From Lysobacteraceae bacterium (GTDB lineage Bacteria > Pseudomonadota > Gammaproteobacteria > Xanthomonadales > Rhodanobacteraceae), in NCBI GenBank assembly GCA_004143945.1, contig SEHB01000001.1, positions 248,001 to 312,000 of the forward strand: a DNA stretch of 64,000 bases, in the 5' to 3' direction. The position numbers and the translations under genes were made by a program. A model generated the notes under the pieces. The model was not told the origin of the DNA. It saw nothing but the letters and a program-made list of their open reading frames with translations, and searched no databases. Shown here piece after piece: positions 25,229-34,416 of the stretch. Position 1 is the stretch's first letter. Each line of letters opens with the position of its first letter.

Positions 25229-26410
25229 ATGCAGGCATTCGGCACTCCGCTCACCGACGGCGCGCTGCGCGTGATGCTGCTCGGCAGCGGCGAACTCGGC
25301 AAGGAAGTCGCGATCGAGCTGCAGCGCTTCGCGGTCGAGGTGATCGCGGTCGACCGCTACGCGAACGCGCCCGCGATGCAAGTCGCGCATCGCTCGCACG
25401 TCGTCGACATGCTCGACGGTGCAGCGCTGCGCGCGGTGATCGCGCGCGAGCGTCCGCACCTCGTGGTGCCGGAAATCGAGGCGATCCATACGCCGACGCT
25501 GGTGGAACTCGAGCGCGAGGGCCTCGTCGTGGTGCCCACAGCACGCGCGACCTGGCTCACGATGGACCGCGAGGGCATCCGCCGACTCGCGGCCGAGGAA
25601 CTCGGCCTGCCGACCTCGCCGTACCGCTTCGTCGACACGCGCGCCGAGTACCTCGAAGCGATCGCGGCGATCGGCCTGCCGTGCGTGGTCAAGCCCGTGA
25701 TGAGCAGCTCGGGCAAGGGCCAGAGCACGCTGCGCACGCACGCCGACGTCGACGCCGCGTGGGACTACGCGCAGTCGGGCGGGCGCGCGGGCAAGGGGCG
25801 CTGCATCGTGGAGGGCTTCGTCGCCTTCGATTTCGAGATCACGCAGCTGACCGTGCGCCATGCCGGCGGCACCGCGTTCTGCGAGCCGATCGGGCACCGG
25901 CAGGATCACGGCGACTATCGCGAATCCTGGCAGCCGCAGCCGATGAGCGCCGCCGCGCTGGACGAGGCGCGGCGCCAGGCCGCGGCGATCACCGCTGCGC
26001 TCGGCGGTCGTGGCGTGTTCGGCGTGGAGTTCTTCGTCAAGGGCGACACGGTGATCTTCTCCGAGGTCAGTCCGCGCCCGCACGACACCGGCCTCGTCAC
26101 GCTGGTGTCGCAGGACCTGTCCGAATTCGCGCTGCACGCACGCGCGATCCTCGGCCTGCCGATCCCGGTGATCCGCCAACTCGGTCCGTCTGCGTCGTGC
26201 GCGGTGCTCGCGAACGGCGATGGCGACTGTCCGCGTTACCGCGGCGTCGCCGACGCGCTGGTCGAGCCCGACACCGCGCTGCGGCTGTTCGGCAAACCCT
26301 CGGTGCGCGGACAGCGCCGGATGGCGGTCACGCTCGCGCGCGACGTCGACATCGAGGCCGCGATCGCGAAGGCCGTGCGAGCGGCCGCGAGCCTTCGCAT
26401 CGATCCCTGA
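25229..26410 (+). CDS. purT: Formate-dependent phosphoribosylglycinamide formyltransferase
   Basis: A 393-residue ATP-grasp enzyme that makes formyl-GAR from GAR, formate and ATP in purine synthesis. The start [19 protein letters not shown] is the family hallmark. It is followed by [15 protein letters not shown] (ATP-grasp loop), [17 protein letters not shown], and [26 protein letters not shown] carrying Mg/ATP ligands. Length equals that of other PurT proteins. Monocistronic, convergent with the beta-helix gene. Confidence 0.97.
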   Translation: MQAFGTPLTDGALRVMLLGSGELGKEVAIELQRFAVEVIAVDRYANAPAMQVAHRSHVVDMLDGAALRAVIARERPHLVVPEIEAIHTPTLVELEREGLVVVPTARATWLTMDREGIRRLAAEELGLPTSPYRFVDTRAEYLEAIAAIGLPCVVKPVMSSSGKGQSTLRTHADVDAAWDYAQSGGRAGKGRCIVEGFVAFDFEITQLTVRHAGGTAFCEPIGHRQDHGDYRESWQPQPMSAAALDEARRQAAAITAALGGRGVFGVEFFVKGDTVIFSEVSPRPHDTGLVTLVSQDLSEFALHARAILGLPIPVIRQLGPSASCAVLANGDGDCPRYRGVADALVEPDTALRLFGKPSVRGQRRMAVTLARDVDIEAAIAKAVRAAASLRIDP

Positions 26411-26435
26411 TCCGGCGACGCGCGCGGTCGCGCGC

Positions 26436-27752
26436 TCAGGGCGCCTCGAACCCGTCGGCGAACAGCGAATCGGGCCGCTCGAACGCACCGATGTCCACGG
26501 CGGGGCCGATGATCCGCGCGGAGCCGTCGAGGTCCTGCTCGATGTCTTCCGGCACGTACTGGTCGTCGCCTGTGTCGCGCGCAGGCGTGGCCGGCCGCAG
26601 GTGGTAGTCGCCGGCGCCGACGAACAGCGGATCGGATGCGAGCGTGCCCGGTCCGGGTTCGAACGCGTCGCCCGCGTTCGACCATGCGAGGTTGTGCGCG
26701 TTGTCGAACGCCGCGGCGATGCCGCTGTCGATCACGATGCCGCGGATCGCGTTGAACGCGACGATGTTGTTCGCGAGCGCGCCCTCGAGCGTCGCCCCGG
26801 GCGAGGCCTTCGCGATGAAGCCGGTGTCGTTGTGCGCCAGCGTGTTGTTCGCGACGAGCGCGAGCACGCCGCCCGCGGTCGCGCGCAGCGACACGGCACC
26901 GGGCTGCGGTCCCATCACGTCGCTGCCGCCGACGACGAGGTTGTTGAGGATGCGCGTCGCGACGCTGCCCGCCACGTCGTCCTGGACCAGCTCGATGCCG
27001 CCGTTGTAGCCGCTCGCGGTGATTGCGTTGGCGACGACGTCGAGCGCGAGCGTGCCGGTCGCGTTGTGGATGCGCATCGCGGGGTAGGTACTCATCTCGC
27101 CGCCGTCGCGCACGCGGTTGCGCGCGATCGAACCGCTGCTCGGGCCGGGCAGGTCGTCCAGCGCGATCGCGCAGATGTCGTCGCCGGACAGGAAGCCGAG
27201 CGCGATGTCATTGTCGGTGACCTCGAACTGCACCGGCCCGGTCGGCGACGCGCCGAACGTGCGCAGGTAGATCGCGCTGCGGTTCGCGTCGAGTCCGGTC
27301 GATTCGATGCGGTTGCCGCGTATCGCGATGTCGAAGGCGCCGGTGCCGGCCTGGTAGGCGCCGATCGTGCCCCCGCGCACGGTCAGCCCATCGATGAGTA
27401 TCGTGACCTGCGCATCCGCGCCGAATGCCTCGATCGCATCGGTGCCGTTGGTGGGCTCGAACACCGGTTCGAACCCTTCGGCGGCGCGCAGCGTGAGGCT
27501 CTTGCCGAAGATCTCGATGGTCTCGTCGATCGGGCCATCCGTCGCGATTTCCACGGTGTCGCCCGCCACGGCCGCCGCGATGCAGGCGTGCAGCGTCGTA
27601 TTGCAGGGTGGCGCCCCGGGCCAGGTCAGTACGGCGCCGCCGGCGACGGCATCCGCGGCGATCGCGGCCAGCAGCAGGGACACGGGCAGGCAGGCGCGCC
27701 GCGGCGCGCGCGCCGCGCAAGGCTGATCCGGAATCGCAGTCGGGACATGCAT
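26436..27752 (-). CDS. Secreted right-handed beta-helix protein with FADGFE tail
   Basis: A 438-residue exported protein. After a long basic n-region and a hydrophobic core (VSLLLAAIAADAVAG) it has a repetitive body with many short turns containing Asn, Gly and Val (for example RILNNLVVGGSDV, LVANNTLAHNDTGF, LANNIVAFNAIRGIVI). This is typical of parallel beta-helix/pectate-lyase-like proteins. It ends in SLFADGFEAP after an LDGSARIIGPAVDIGAFE block. The FADGFE end looks like a C-terminal sorting or adhesion tail. Enzymatic residues cannot be assigned. The start at 27752 lacks a good ribosome binding site. Confidence 0.8.
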   Translation of the reverse strand: MHVPTAIPDQPCAARAPRRACLPVSLLLAAIAADAVAGGAVLTWPGAPPCNTTLHACIAAAVAGDTVEIATDGPIDETIEIFGKSLTLRAAEGFEPVFEPTNGTDAIEAFGADAQVTILIDGLTVRGGTIGAYQAGTGAFDIAIRGNRIESTGLDANRSAIYLRTFGASPTGPVQFEVTDNDIALGFLSGDDICAIALDDLPGPSSGSIARNRVRDGGEMSTYPAMRIHNATGTLALDVVANAITASGYNGGIELVQDDVAGSVATRILNNLVVGGSDVMGPQPGAVSLRATAGGVLALVANNTLAHNDTGFIAKASPGATLEGALANNIVAFNAIRGIVIDSGIAAAFDNAHNLAWSNAGDAFEPGPGTLASDPLFVGAGDYHLRPATPARDTGDDQYVPEDIEQDLDGSARIIGPAVDIGAFERPDSLFADGFEAP

Positions 27753-27919
27753 GCGACGGTCAACGCCATCCGACGGGCCCTTGCGACATCGCGATCGGCG
27801 CGCCGGGATGCAGCTGGCCGACGGTCTGCGCCGCCGGAGCATCGGCGCGCAGGGTCGGGCGTCGACGCGCCGCGCCGCCTGGGGCAAACTCGAACCCTTC
27901 ATGGATTGCCGGGATCGCG

Positions 27920-28186
27920 ATGACCGACGTCATCAACTACGCCGTGTTCCTGCATGCGCAGGCCGTCGACGCACTCGGTGCGCCGATCAAGCCCTACCTG
28001 CGTGACGCCGCGGCGAATCCGCATATCGTCTGCTCGGAGATCGACGCGTCGGGCGCGCTGTTCGAGCTCACGCTGGCGGGCAAGGGGCCGAACGGCGAGG
28101 ACCTGCGGCTCGAGATCATGCTGCCGGTATCGATGGTCAAGCTCGTGATGTCGATGCGCGGCGAGCACGAGATCGGCTTCGTCTGA
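27920..28186 (+). CDS. Conserved small protein of unknown function
   Basis: An 88-residue cytoplasmic protein beginning MTDVINYAVFLHAQAVDALG. I do not recognise a family. Predicted pattern is an N-terminal helix, then two or three strands (HIVCSEIDASGALFELTLAG and LRLEIMLPVSMVKLVMSM), a compact alpha/beta fold. Base composition and codon use match neighbouring genes, which supports it as real. It is convergent with bpt, ten bases apart. Confidence 0.6.
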   Translation: MTDVINYAVFLHAQAVDALGAPIKPYLRDAAANPHIVCSEIDASGALFELTLAGKGPNGEDLRLEIMLPVSMVKLVMSMRGEHEIGFV

Positions 28187-28195
28187 GCGCAGGGC

Positions 28196-28909
28196 TCAGG
28201 CCGGCGCCGCGAGGTCGCGCCAACCGTCTCCGCTCAGCACCTCGAGCGGCCGGAAGCGCGACTTGTAGTGCATCTTCGGGTGGCCTTCGATCCAGAAGCC
28301 GAGGTAGAGGTGCTCGAGGCCGCGTTCGCGCGCGAGGCGCAGCTGGCTCAGGATCGCGAAGGTGCCGAGACTGCGCGCGTCTTTGCCCGGCTCGAAGAAC
28401 GTGTAGACCGCCGACAGGCCGGTCGCGCAGATGTCGGTCACCGCGAGTGCGAGCAGGCGGCCGTCGTGGCGGAACTCGACGAACTGCGTCGGGCTCCAGC
28501 TCGTGTAGAGGAAGCGCGTGAAGTCCTCGGGGCGTGCGTCGTCCATGCCGCCGCCGACATGGCGTGCACGCAGGTAGTGGCGGTACAGGGCGAAGTACTC
28601 GTCGCTGTAACCGGCCGGCACGAGGCGCACCTCGAGGTCGCGATTGCGCGCGAGGCAGCGGCGCTGGCTGCGGTCCGGACGGAAGCGCGAGACCGGCACG
28701 CGGCAGGCGACGCAGGCGCGGCAGCCCATGCAGTGCGGATGGTAGACGTGGCCGCCTGCGCGCCGGTAGCCGCGCTGCACCGCGAGGTCGTAGATCTGCG
28801 GCAGCTGCGAGGCGCTCGGGTCGATCACGATGTTCTGTGCCGTGCGTTCCGCGAAGTAGCCGCACGGATGCGGCAGGGTCTGGAACAGGCGGACGACATC
28901 CGAGCGCAT
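28196..28909 (-). CDS. bpt: Aspartate/glutamate leucyltransferase
   Basis: A 237-residue N-end-rule transferase that adds Leu to proteins with N-terminal Asp or Glu, marking them for ClpS-ClpAP. The N-terminal domain has the Cys-rich cluster HPCGYFAERTAQNIVIDP and CMGCRACVACRVPVSRF. The C-terminal domain contains AVYTFFEP and LYLGFWIEGHPKMHYKSRFRPLE, which mark the family. Length is normal. Followed on the same strand by nothing close; the DUF2007 gene lies upstream by 38 bases. Confidence 0.95.
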   Translation of the reverse strand: MRSDVVRLFQTLPHPCGYFAERTAQNIVIDPSASQLPQIYDLAVQRGYRRAGGHVYHPHCMGCRACVACRVPVSRFRPDRSQRRCLARNRDLEVRLVPAGYSDEYFALYRHYLRARHVGGGMDDARPEDFTRFLYTSWSPTQFVEFRHDGRLLALAVTDICATGLSAVYTFFEPGKDARSLGTFAILSQLRLARERGLEHLYLGFWIEGHPKMHYKSRFRPLEVLSGDGWRDLAAPA

Positions 28910-28947
28910 GCGCGCATTCTATCCCTGCGCGGGCACGTCCGAGGGCC

Positions 28948-29334
28948 TCAGCCGCGCAGGACCATCAGCGCGATCAGCACCGAAACCCCGGCGATCAGCG
29001 CGAGCACGACGAGCTTGACCCGCATCGAGGCGCGCGAATGGTGCGCGATGTCGCCGACCCCGCGCGCCGCCGCGAGGTCGTCGGCGAAGCGGGTCGCGGG
29101 TTCGAGGCCGGCCTCGCGCAGCAGCTTGCGCGCGAGCGGTTGGTCGTCGGCGCGCACGACCATGACCTGCGGCCAGGCGTCGCGGTCGCCCTTCGCGGTA
29201 TAGCTGAATCGCTTCCAGTCGGAGCCCTGGTAGGCGCGTCGGTTGCCGATCGAGGTCTGGATGCCGTGCTCGGCGAGCAGGGCGACCACCCGTTCGATAT
29301 TGGCCATCCGCGGCGAGGTGTAGATCTGGCGCAT
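28948..29334 (-). CDS. DUF2007-type protein with C-terminal membrane anchor
   Basis: A 128-residue protein. The N-terminal 70 residues (MRQIYTSPRMANIERVVALL, then GIQTSIGNRRAY) match DUF2007, a small ferredoxin-like domain sometimes called a putative signal transducing protein. The last 24 residues form a single membrane helix (VKLVVLALIAGVSVLIALMVL). The ATG at 29334 directly follows the stop region of tesB, 16 bases away, on the same strand. Function unknown. Confidence 0.8.
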   Translation of the reverse strand: MRQIYTSPRMANIERVVALLAEHGIQTSIGNRRAYQGSDWKRFSYTAKGDRDAWPQVMVVRADDQPLARKLLREAGLEPATRFADDLAAARGVGDIAHHSRASMRVKLVVLALIAGVSVLIALMVLRG

Positions 29335-29350
29335 GCGTGGATGCTACCGC

Positions 29351-30226
29351 TTATGGATGACGCAGGCGCACGAGGCCTTCCTGCGCAGTCGAAGCGACGA
29401 GCCGGCCATCCGTGCTGTAGATCATGCCGCGCGCGAGGCCGCGAGCGCCTTGGGCGGTCGGGCTGTCGCACGAGTACAGCAGCCAGTCGTCGGCGCGGAA
29501 CGGACGGTGGAACCACATCGCGTGGTCGAGGCTCGCGACCTGCACGTTGCTCTGCAGGAACGAGATCCCGTGCGGGAACATCGTGGTGCCGACGAGATGG
29601 AAATCCGACGCATAGGCGAGCAGCGCGCGGTGCAGCGCCGGTGCATCGGGCGCCGGCCCCGCGAGCCGGAACCATACCTGCTGGAACGGCGGGCGCTTGG
29701 GCGGGTTGAGTTCGTCGCGCGGATAGACGTGGCGAAACTCGAACGGACCGGAACGCCCGAACCACCGCTGCAGCTTGGGCGGCAGCTTCGCAAGTTCGTC
29801 GGGCGGCAGCACCTCGACCGGCTCGAGGTCCTCCGGACGCGGCACCGCGGGCATCGGCACCTGGTGCTCGACGCCCTCTTCCTCGATCTGCAGCGAACAG
29901 GCGAAGTTGAAGATCGGCTGGCCGTGCTGGATCGCGGTCACGCGCCGCACCGAAAAACTGCCGCCGTCGCGCGTGCGCTCGACGTGGTAGACGATCGGCT
30001 TGTCGATGTCGCCCGCGCGCAGGAAGTATGCGTGCAGCGAGTGGGCATTGCGGCCGGGCTCGACCGTCTGTTGCGCGGCCGACAACGCCTGCCCGAGCAC
30101 CTGGCCGCCGAACACGTAGCGCGTGCCGATGTCGCGGCTTTCGCCGCGGAACAGGTTGTCCTCAAGCCGTTCGAGCTGGAGCAGGGTGAGCAGTTCGTCG
30201 ACGGCGGCGGTCATTGCGGCAGGCAT
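29351..30226 (-). CDS. tesB: Acyl-CoA thioesterase II
   Basis: A protein of 291 residues (287 if the ATG at 30214 is used) with a double hot-dog fold that hydrolyses medium- and long-chain acyl-CoA. Typical blocks: FGGQVLGQALSAAQQTV, SLHAYFLRAGDIDKPI, ASDFHLVGTTM with the catalytic Asp, SLDHAMWFHRPFRADDWLLY, and TAQEGLVR with the catalytic Gln near the end. Neither start has a clear ribosome binding site. Confidence 0.95.
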   Translation of the reverse strand: MPAAMTAAVDELLTLLQLERLEDNLFRGESRDIGTRYVFGGQVLGQALSAAQQTVEPGRNAHSLHAYFLRAGDIDKPIVYHVERTRDGGSFSVRRVTAIQHGQPIFNFACSLQIEEEGVEHQVPMPAVPRPEDLEPVEVLPPDELAKLPPKLQRWFGRSGPFEFRHVYPRDELNPPKRPPFQQVWFRLAGPAPDAPALHRALLAYASDFHLVGTTMFPHGISFLQSNVQVASLDHAMWFHRPFRADDWLLYSCDSPTAQGARGLARGMIYSTDGRLVASTAQEGLVRLRHP

Positions 30227-30265
30227 GCGAGTGGAACGCGCGAGTATAGCGGCTGGCCCCTCGCG

Positions 30266-30835
30266 TCACCGGGGTTGCAGGCGCGCGAGCCCATAGCCCG
30301 GCAGGCGTTCCTCCCACGGGAACAACGGCCCCGGATCGCGCCGGCGCGGCAGCAGCACGTCCGGATCGTCGCTCGCGGGTTCGAGCCGCCGGTCGAGGTC
30401 CTCGTGGCCGGCGATCCAGCGCAGGCCGGGCAGGGCTTGCCGGAGGTGCGCGATCAACGCATCGAGTGCAAGCAGCTGCGCCTGCGCATAGGGTTCGGTG
30501 AACGCCTGGTGGCGACTGTCGGCCCAGCGCGGGTAGCGTCCGAGGTTGACGAGTTCGATGCCGATCGAGCGCGCGTTGTAGCCGCGCGTGTGGTTCGCGA
30601 CGCGCGCGTCGTCGACGAAGCGGAACATGCGCCCGTCGCGATCGACGTAGTAGTGGCCGCAGTTGCCGGTGCGCGTCGCCTCGTGGTGGATGCGCTCGCC
30701 GAACTCGCGCGCCATCGCCATGTCCGGCAGTTCGGTGCAATGGACCACGACGAGGTCGATCGTCGCGGGGTCGCGCGGTGCGAGTCGCTGCGCGTACGCA
30801 ATGGGCCGGTCCTCGATCGCGGGCATCGTTCGCAT
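30266..30835 (-). CDS. N-acetylmuramoyl-L-alanine amidase, AmpD-like
   Basis: A 189-residue amidase_2 domain protein. Zinc-ligand positions are seen as His in LVVVHCTELP, His in WIAGHEDLD and Asp in RRRDPGPLFPW. The segment GYNARSIGIELVN carries the usual catalytic Glu. There is no signal peptide, so it is probably cytoplasmic and may act in cell-wall recycling on anhydro-muropeptides. Divergent from the hydrolase gene at 30907, sharing a 71-base promoter region. Confidence 0.88.
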   Translation of the reverse strand: MRTMPAIEDRPIAYAQRLAPRDPATIDLVVVHCTELPDMAMAREFGERIHHEATRTGNCGHYYVDRDGRMFRFVDDARVANHTRGYNARSIGIELVNLGRYPRWADSRHQAFTEPYAQAQLLALDALIAHLRQALPGLRWIAGHEDLDRRLEPASDDPDVLLPRRRDPGPLFPWEERLPGYGLARLQPR

Positions 30836-30869
30836 GACTCGTCGGCGGCGGGCGCCGCGCCCGGAATGC

Positions 30870-30875
30870 TAGCAT
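30870..30875 (+). promoter_or_regulatory. -10-like element upstream of the hydrolase-rlmKL pair
   Basis: TAGCAT followed by CGCCGACC, 31 bases before the hydrolase start. It fits the recurrent TANNAT-CGCCGG core seen in this window. Confidence 0.4.
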
Positions 30876-30906
30876 CGCCGACCGATCCCGCTGCACGGTG
30901 GACAGC

Positions 30907-31419
30907 ATGAAACGCACGGTCATCCTCTCGCATGGACTCGAGAGCGGTCCGCAGGCGACCAAGGTCACGGCGCTCGCGGCGGCCTGCGCCGACCTCGGCT
31001 GGGACAGCGTGCGTCCCGACTACCGTGCGATCGATGCGCGCCGCGATCCGATGGCGATCGACGAGCGCATCCAGTGCCTGCTCGCGCACGCGCCCGGCGA
31101 CGGACGCGTGGTGTTCGCCGGATCGAGCATGGGTGCATTCGTGTCCGGCTTCGCATCGCTGCGCCGCTCGTGCGAGGGCGTGTTCCTGCTCGCGCTGCCG
31201 GTCGCGGTGCCGGGTTATCCGCATGCGTTCTCGGCGGCCGCGGTGCCGACCGCGCTCGTGCATGGCTGGCGCGACGAGGTCTGCCCGGTCGACGGCGCGA
31301 TCGCGTTCGCGCGCGCGCGCGGCGCGCGCCTGCATCTCGTCGACGACGACCATCGGCTGTCCGCGCACGTCGAATGGTGCGCAGGCGAATTCGCGCGCTT
31401 CCTCGGGGAGCTCGGCTGA
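30907..31419 (+). CDS. Small alpha/beta hydrolase
   Basis: A 170-residue cytoplasmic alpha/beta hydrolase. It shows the oxyanion start VILSHGLESGP, nucleophile elbow GSSMGAF with Ser as the nucleophile, an Asp in GWRDEVCPVD and a His in DDDHRLS. It is short, with no cap domain, like YqiA/YfiB-type esterases. The ATG at 30907 is preferred over the GTG three codons earlier because GGTGG precedes it. It ends one base before the rlmKL start, so the two are cotranscribed. Confidence 0.85.
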   Translation: MKRTVILSHGLESGPQATKVTALAAACADLGWDSVRPDYRAIDARRDPMAIDERIQCLLAHAPGDGRVVFAGSSMGAFVSGFASLRRSCEGVFLLALPVAVPGYPHAFSAAAVPTALVHGWRDEVCPVDGAIAFARARGARLHLVDDDHRLSAHVEWCAGEFARFLGELG

Positions 31420-31420
31420 G

Positions 31421-33640
31421 ATGGCGACGCTGTTCGCGACCTGCCCGAAAGGCCTCGAATACCTGCTGCGCGACGAACTGCGCGCGCTCGGTGCCGACGA
31501 CGCGCACGAGGCGCTCGCGGGCGTTCATTTCAGCGGACCGCTCGAACTCGGCTACCGCGCCTGCCTGTGGTCGCGACTCGCGAGCCGCGTGCTGCTGCAG
31601 CTGCACGAGTTCGAAGCGCCCGATGCCGACGCGCTGTTCGCGGGCGTGCAGCAGGTCGAGTGGGACGCGCACCTCGCGCCCGACGCGAGCTTCGCGATCG
31701 ATGCGGTCGGCGGCAGCGGCACCCTGCGCAACACCCAGTTCATCGCGCTGCGCGCGAAGGACGCGGTGGTCGACCAGTTCCGCGAGCGCCATGGCGTGCG
31801 ACCCGACATCGATGTGGAACGACCGGCGATCCGACTGAACCTGCGCCTGCACAAGGGCCGCGTGAGCCTCTCCCTGGACCTTTCCGGCGTTCCGCTGCAC
31901 CGGCGCGGCTGGCGTCAGGGGCAGGGCGAGGCGCCGCTGAAGGAGAACCTCGCCTGCGCGATGCTGCTGCGCGCCGACTGGCCCGCGATCCACGCGGGCG
32001 GCGGCGCCCTGGTGGATCCGATGTGCGGCGCGGCGACGCTGCCGATCGAGGCCGCGCTGATGGCGGCCGATGTGGCGCCGGGATTGCGCCGCACATACTG
32101 GGGATTCAGCGGCTGGCGCGGCCATGACGCGCCCGCCTGGGAGCGGCTGCTCGAACAGGCGCAGGCGCGCGCCGCGGCCGGTCTGCGCTCGCTGCAGCCG
32201 GTGTTCTTCGGATACGACCACGATCCGCGCGTGCTCGAGGAAGCACGACGCAATGCGCAGGCGGCCGGCGTCGAAGGTTTCCTGCATCTCGCGCGGCAAT
32301 CGATCGAACACCTGCGTCGACCCGCGCGCAGCGACCGGCCCGGCCTGGTGATCACGAACCCGCCGTACGGCGAGCGCCTCGGGCGCGGCGCGGCGCTCGC
32401 GGAGGTCTACCGTGCGCTCGGCAGCGCGCTGCGCGACGAGTTCAGGGACTGGCGCGCGGCGGTGATCGTGTCCGACGACGAACTCGGCCACCTGCTCGGG
32501 TTGCGCGCCGACAAGCGCTATGTGCTCTACAACGGCGCGATCGAATGTCGCCTGCTGGTGTTCGACCTCGTCGCGGAAGCGCCGCGCGCGAGCATCGAGC
32601 GGCCGCTGTCCGAAGGCGCGCAGGCGGTCGCGAACCGCATCGGCAAGAACCTGCGCCACATGCGCAAGCGCCTCGCGCGCGAGGGCGTGTCGTGCTACCG
32701 CGTCTACGATGCCGACATTCCCGAGTATGCGGCTGCGATCGACGTCTACCAGGCGATCGGCGTCGACCCCCTGCGCGGCGCGGCGGCCGACGCGCGCGGC
32801 GGGTTTCCACAGACCTGGTTGCACGTGCAGGAATACGCGCCGCCGCGCGATATCCCCGAGCAGGTCGCGCGCGACCGCATGCGCGATCTCGTGCGCGCGG
32901 CTTCGGCAGCGCTCGAGGTGCCGCGCGAGCGGATCTCGCTGAAGACGCGCCGGCGCGCGAAGGGCGGTTCGAAGTACGGTCGCTTCGGCGAACGCGCGGA
33001 GTTCCTCGTGGTGGAGGAGGGCGGGCTGCGCTTCCACGTGAACCTGTTCGACTACCTGGACACCGGCCTGTTCCTCGATCATCGTCCGGTTCGCGCGCGC
33101 ATTCGCGCGAGCGCACGTGGGCTGCGCGTGTTGAACCTGTTCTGCTACACCGCGACCGCGAGCGTGCACGCCGCCGCCGGTGGCGCGCGCACGACGACCA
33201 GCGTCGACCTGTCGGCCACGTATCTCGACTGGGCCGGGCGCAACTTCGGGCTCAACGGGCTCGGCGGCGAGCGGCACCTGCTGGTGCAGGCGGACGTGCT
33301 CGAGTGGTTGCGCCACGACCGTGGCCACTACGACCTCGTGTTCGTCGACCCGCCGACGTTCTCCAATTCCAAGCGCGCAGACGACTTCGACGTGCAACGC
33401 GACCACGCCGAGCTCCTGCGGCTGTGCGGCGATCGCATCGCCGACGGCGGACTCGTGCTGTTCTCGACCAATGCACGGCGCTTCACCCTCGATCCGCAGC
33501 TGGCCGAGCGGTTCGAGACGCGCGACATCAGCGCGGCGACAATCCCGTTCGATTTCGAGCGCAACCCGCGCATCCACCGCTGCCATGAACTGCGTCTGCG
33601 CGGGCCTCGCCAGCCCCCGGTGGAGCTTGCAAATTCTTAA
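31421..33640 (+). CDS. rlmL: Bifunctional 23S rRNA methyltransferase RlmKL
   Basis: A 739-residue fusion that methylates G2445 and G2069 of 23S rRNA. The order is an N-terminal ferredoxin-like/THUMP region (about 1-155), an RlmL-type methyltransferase with DPMCGAATLPIEAAL and the catalytic NPPYGERLG (Asn at 313), a linker, and an RlmK-type methyltransferase with LNLFCYTATASVHAA and DPPTFSNSKR (Asp 643). Length matches the enterobacterial RlmKL. It follows the hydrolase gene by one base. Confidence 0.97.
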   Translation: MATLFATCPKGLEYLLRDELRALGADDAHEALAGVHFSGPLELGYRACLWSRLASRVLLQLHEFEAPDADALFAGVQQVEWDAHLAPDASFAIDAVGGSGTLRNTQFIALRAKDAVVDQFRERHGVRPDIDVERPAIRLNLRLHKGRVSLSLDLSGVPLHRRGWRQGQGEAPLKENLACAMLLRADWPAIHAGGGALVDPMCGAATLPIEAALMAADVAPGLRRTYWGFSGWRGHDAPAWERLLEQAQARAAAGLRSLQPVFFGYDHDPRVLEEARRNAQAAGVEGFLHLARQSIEHLRRPARSDRPGLVITNPPYGERLGRGAALAEVYRALGSALRDEFRDWRAAVIVSDDELGHLLGLRADKRYVLYNGAIECRLLVFDLVAEAPRASIERPLSEGAQAVANRIGKNLRHMRKRLAREGVSCYRVYDADIPEYAAAIDVYQAIGVDPLRGAAADARGGFPQTWLHVQEYAPPRDIPEQVARDRMRDLVRAASAALEVPRERISLKTRRRAKGGSKYGRFGERAEFLVVEEGGLRFHVNLFDYLDTGLFLDHRPVRARIRASARGLRVLNLFCYTATASVHAAAGGARTTTSVDLSATYLDWAGRNFGLNGLGGERHLLVQADVLEWLRHDRGHYDLVFVDPPTFSNSKRADDFDVQRDHAELLRLCGDRIADGGLVLFSTNARRFTLDPQLAERFETRDISAATIPFDFERNPRIHRCHELRLRGPRQPPVELANS

Positions 33641-33717
33641 CGTTGGCGCGGTGTTGGCTCAGTCCCGATTCAGCCGGAAAGCCGCAGCATCACTCCCGTA
33701 TTCCGGAGGGTGTGCCG

Positions 33718-34242
33718 ATGTCGCGTCGCCTGTCATTCTCGTTGACTGCCCTCGTCGCGCTCGCCGCGTTCACGATCGCGCCGTCGGCGTTCGCACGCAG
33801 CCAGTGGAGCATCGGCATCGGCTTCCCCGGCGTCAGCATCGGCTATTCCGACTATGGCCGGCACGGTCATGGATGGGGCGGGAACTACTACGGCGGCTAT
33901 GGCGGTTACGGCGGCTACTACGCGCCGATCCACCATCGCCCTGCGTACCACGGCTCGTACTACTCGTACGGCCCCTCGTACTACGGCGCGTCCTACTACA
34001 GCCGTGGATACTACGGTCCCTCGTACTACGGCCCCTCGTATTACGCTCCGGTGTCCTACGGCGCCAGCTACTACTATTCGCGCCCGGCCAGCGTCGTCTA
34101 CTACGATCGTGAACCGGTGCGCGTACACCGCACCTCGCGCCGCCACTCCGATGGCTACCGCGACGACGACCGCGACGACGACCGCGACGACGGCTATCGC
34201 CGCGCTTCCTACTACGATCGCGACGCAGGGTACCGTCGCTGA
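33718..34242 (+). CDS. Secreted Tyr/Gly-rich repeat protein
   Basis: A 174-residue exported protein with a signal peptide ending near SAFA. Residues 50-130 are a Tyr/Gly/Ser/His-rich run built from irregular GGYGG, GSYYSYG and GPSYYG/GASYY units. The C-terminus is highly charged, with RDDDRDD repeats and Arg. CCGGAGGG precedes the ATG at 33718. A second Tyr/Gly-rich protein is at 60182. Composition resembles adhesive or matrix proteins, but no function is established. It is closed by a strong double-hairpin terminator. Confidence 0.8.
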   Translation: MSRRLSFSLTALVALAAFTIAPSAFARSQWSIGIGFPGVSIGYSDYGRHGHGWGGNYYGGYGGYGGYYAPIHHRPAYHGSYYSYGPSYYGASYYSRGYYGPSYYGPSYYAPVSYGASYYYSRPASVVYYDREPVRVHRTSRRHSDGYRDDDRDDDRDDGYRRASYYDRDAGYRR

Positions 34243-34250
34243 TCACGCTC

Positions 34251-34340
34251 AACGCTGGTGGCGCACCCCTCCCCCTTCCCCGCCGCCAGCGTTCCACCCC
34301 GCGACGATTTCCCCTGATCGTCGCGGGGTTTCTTTTTTTG
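34251..34340 (+). terminator. Double-hairpin intrinsic terminator
   Basis: The first hairpin pairs 34251-34263 with 34281-34293 (13 bp, one mismatch). The second pairs CCCCGCGACGAT (34297-34308) with its exact complement 34317-34328 and is followed at once by a T tract (34329-34339). It is the clearest rho-independent terminator in the window and isolates the Tyr/Gly-rich gene from the next operon. Confidence 0.92.
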
Positions 34341-34384
34341 CGTGTCGCATGGCCGGAATCATCCGGCCGCCGGGTGGCGTGCGC

Positions 34385-34390
34385 TATGAT
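34385..34390 (+). promoter_or_regulatory. -10-like element
   Basis: TATGAT followed by CCACGCG, 27 bases before the methyltransferase start at 34417 and just after the terminator. Confidence 0.4.
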
Positions 34391-34416
34391 CCACGCGCGC
34401 GCACTCCAGGCCCTGC

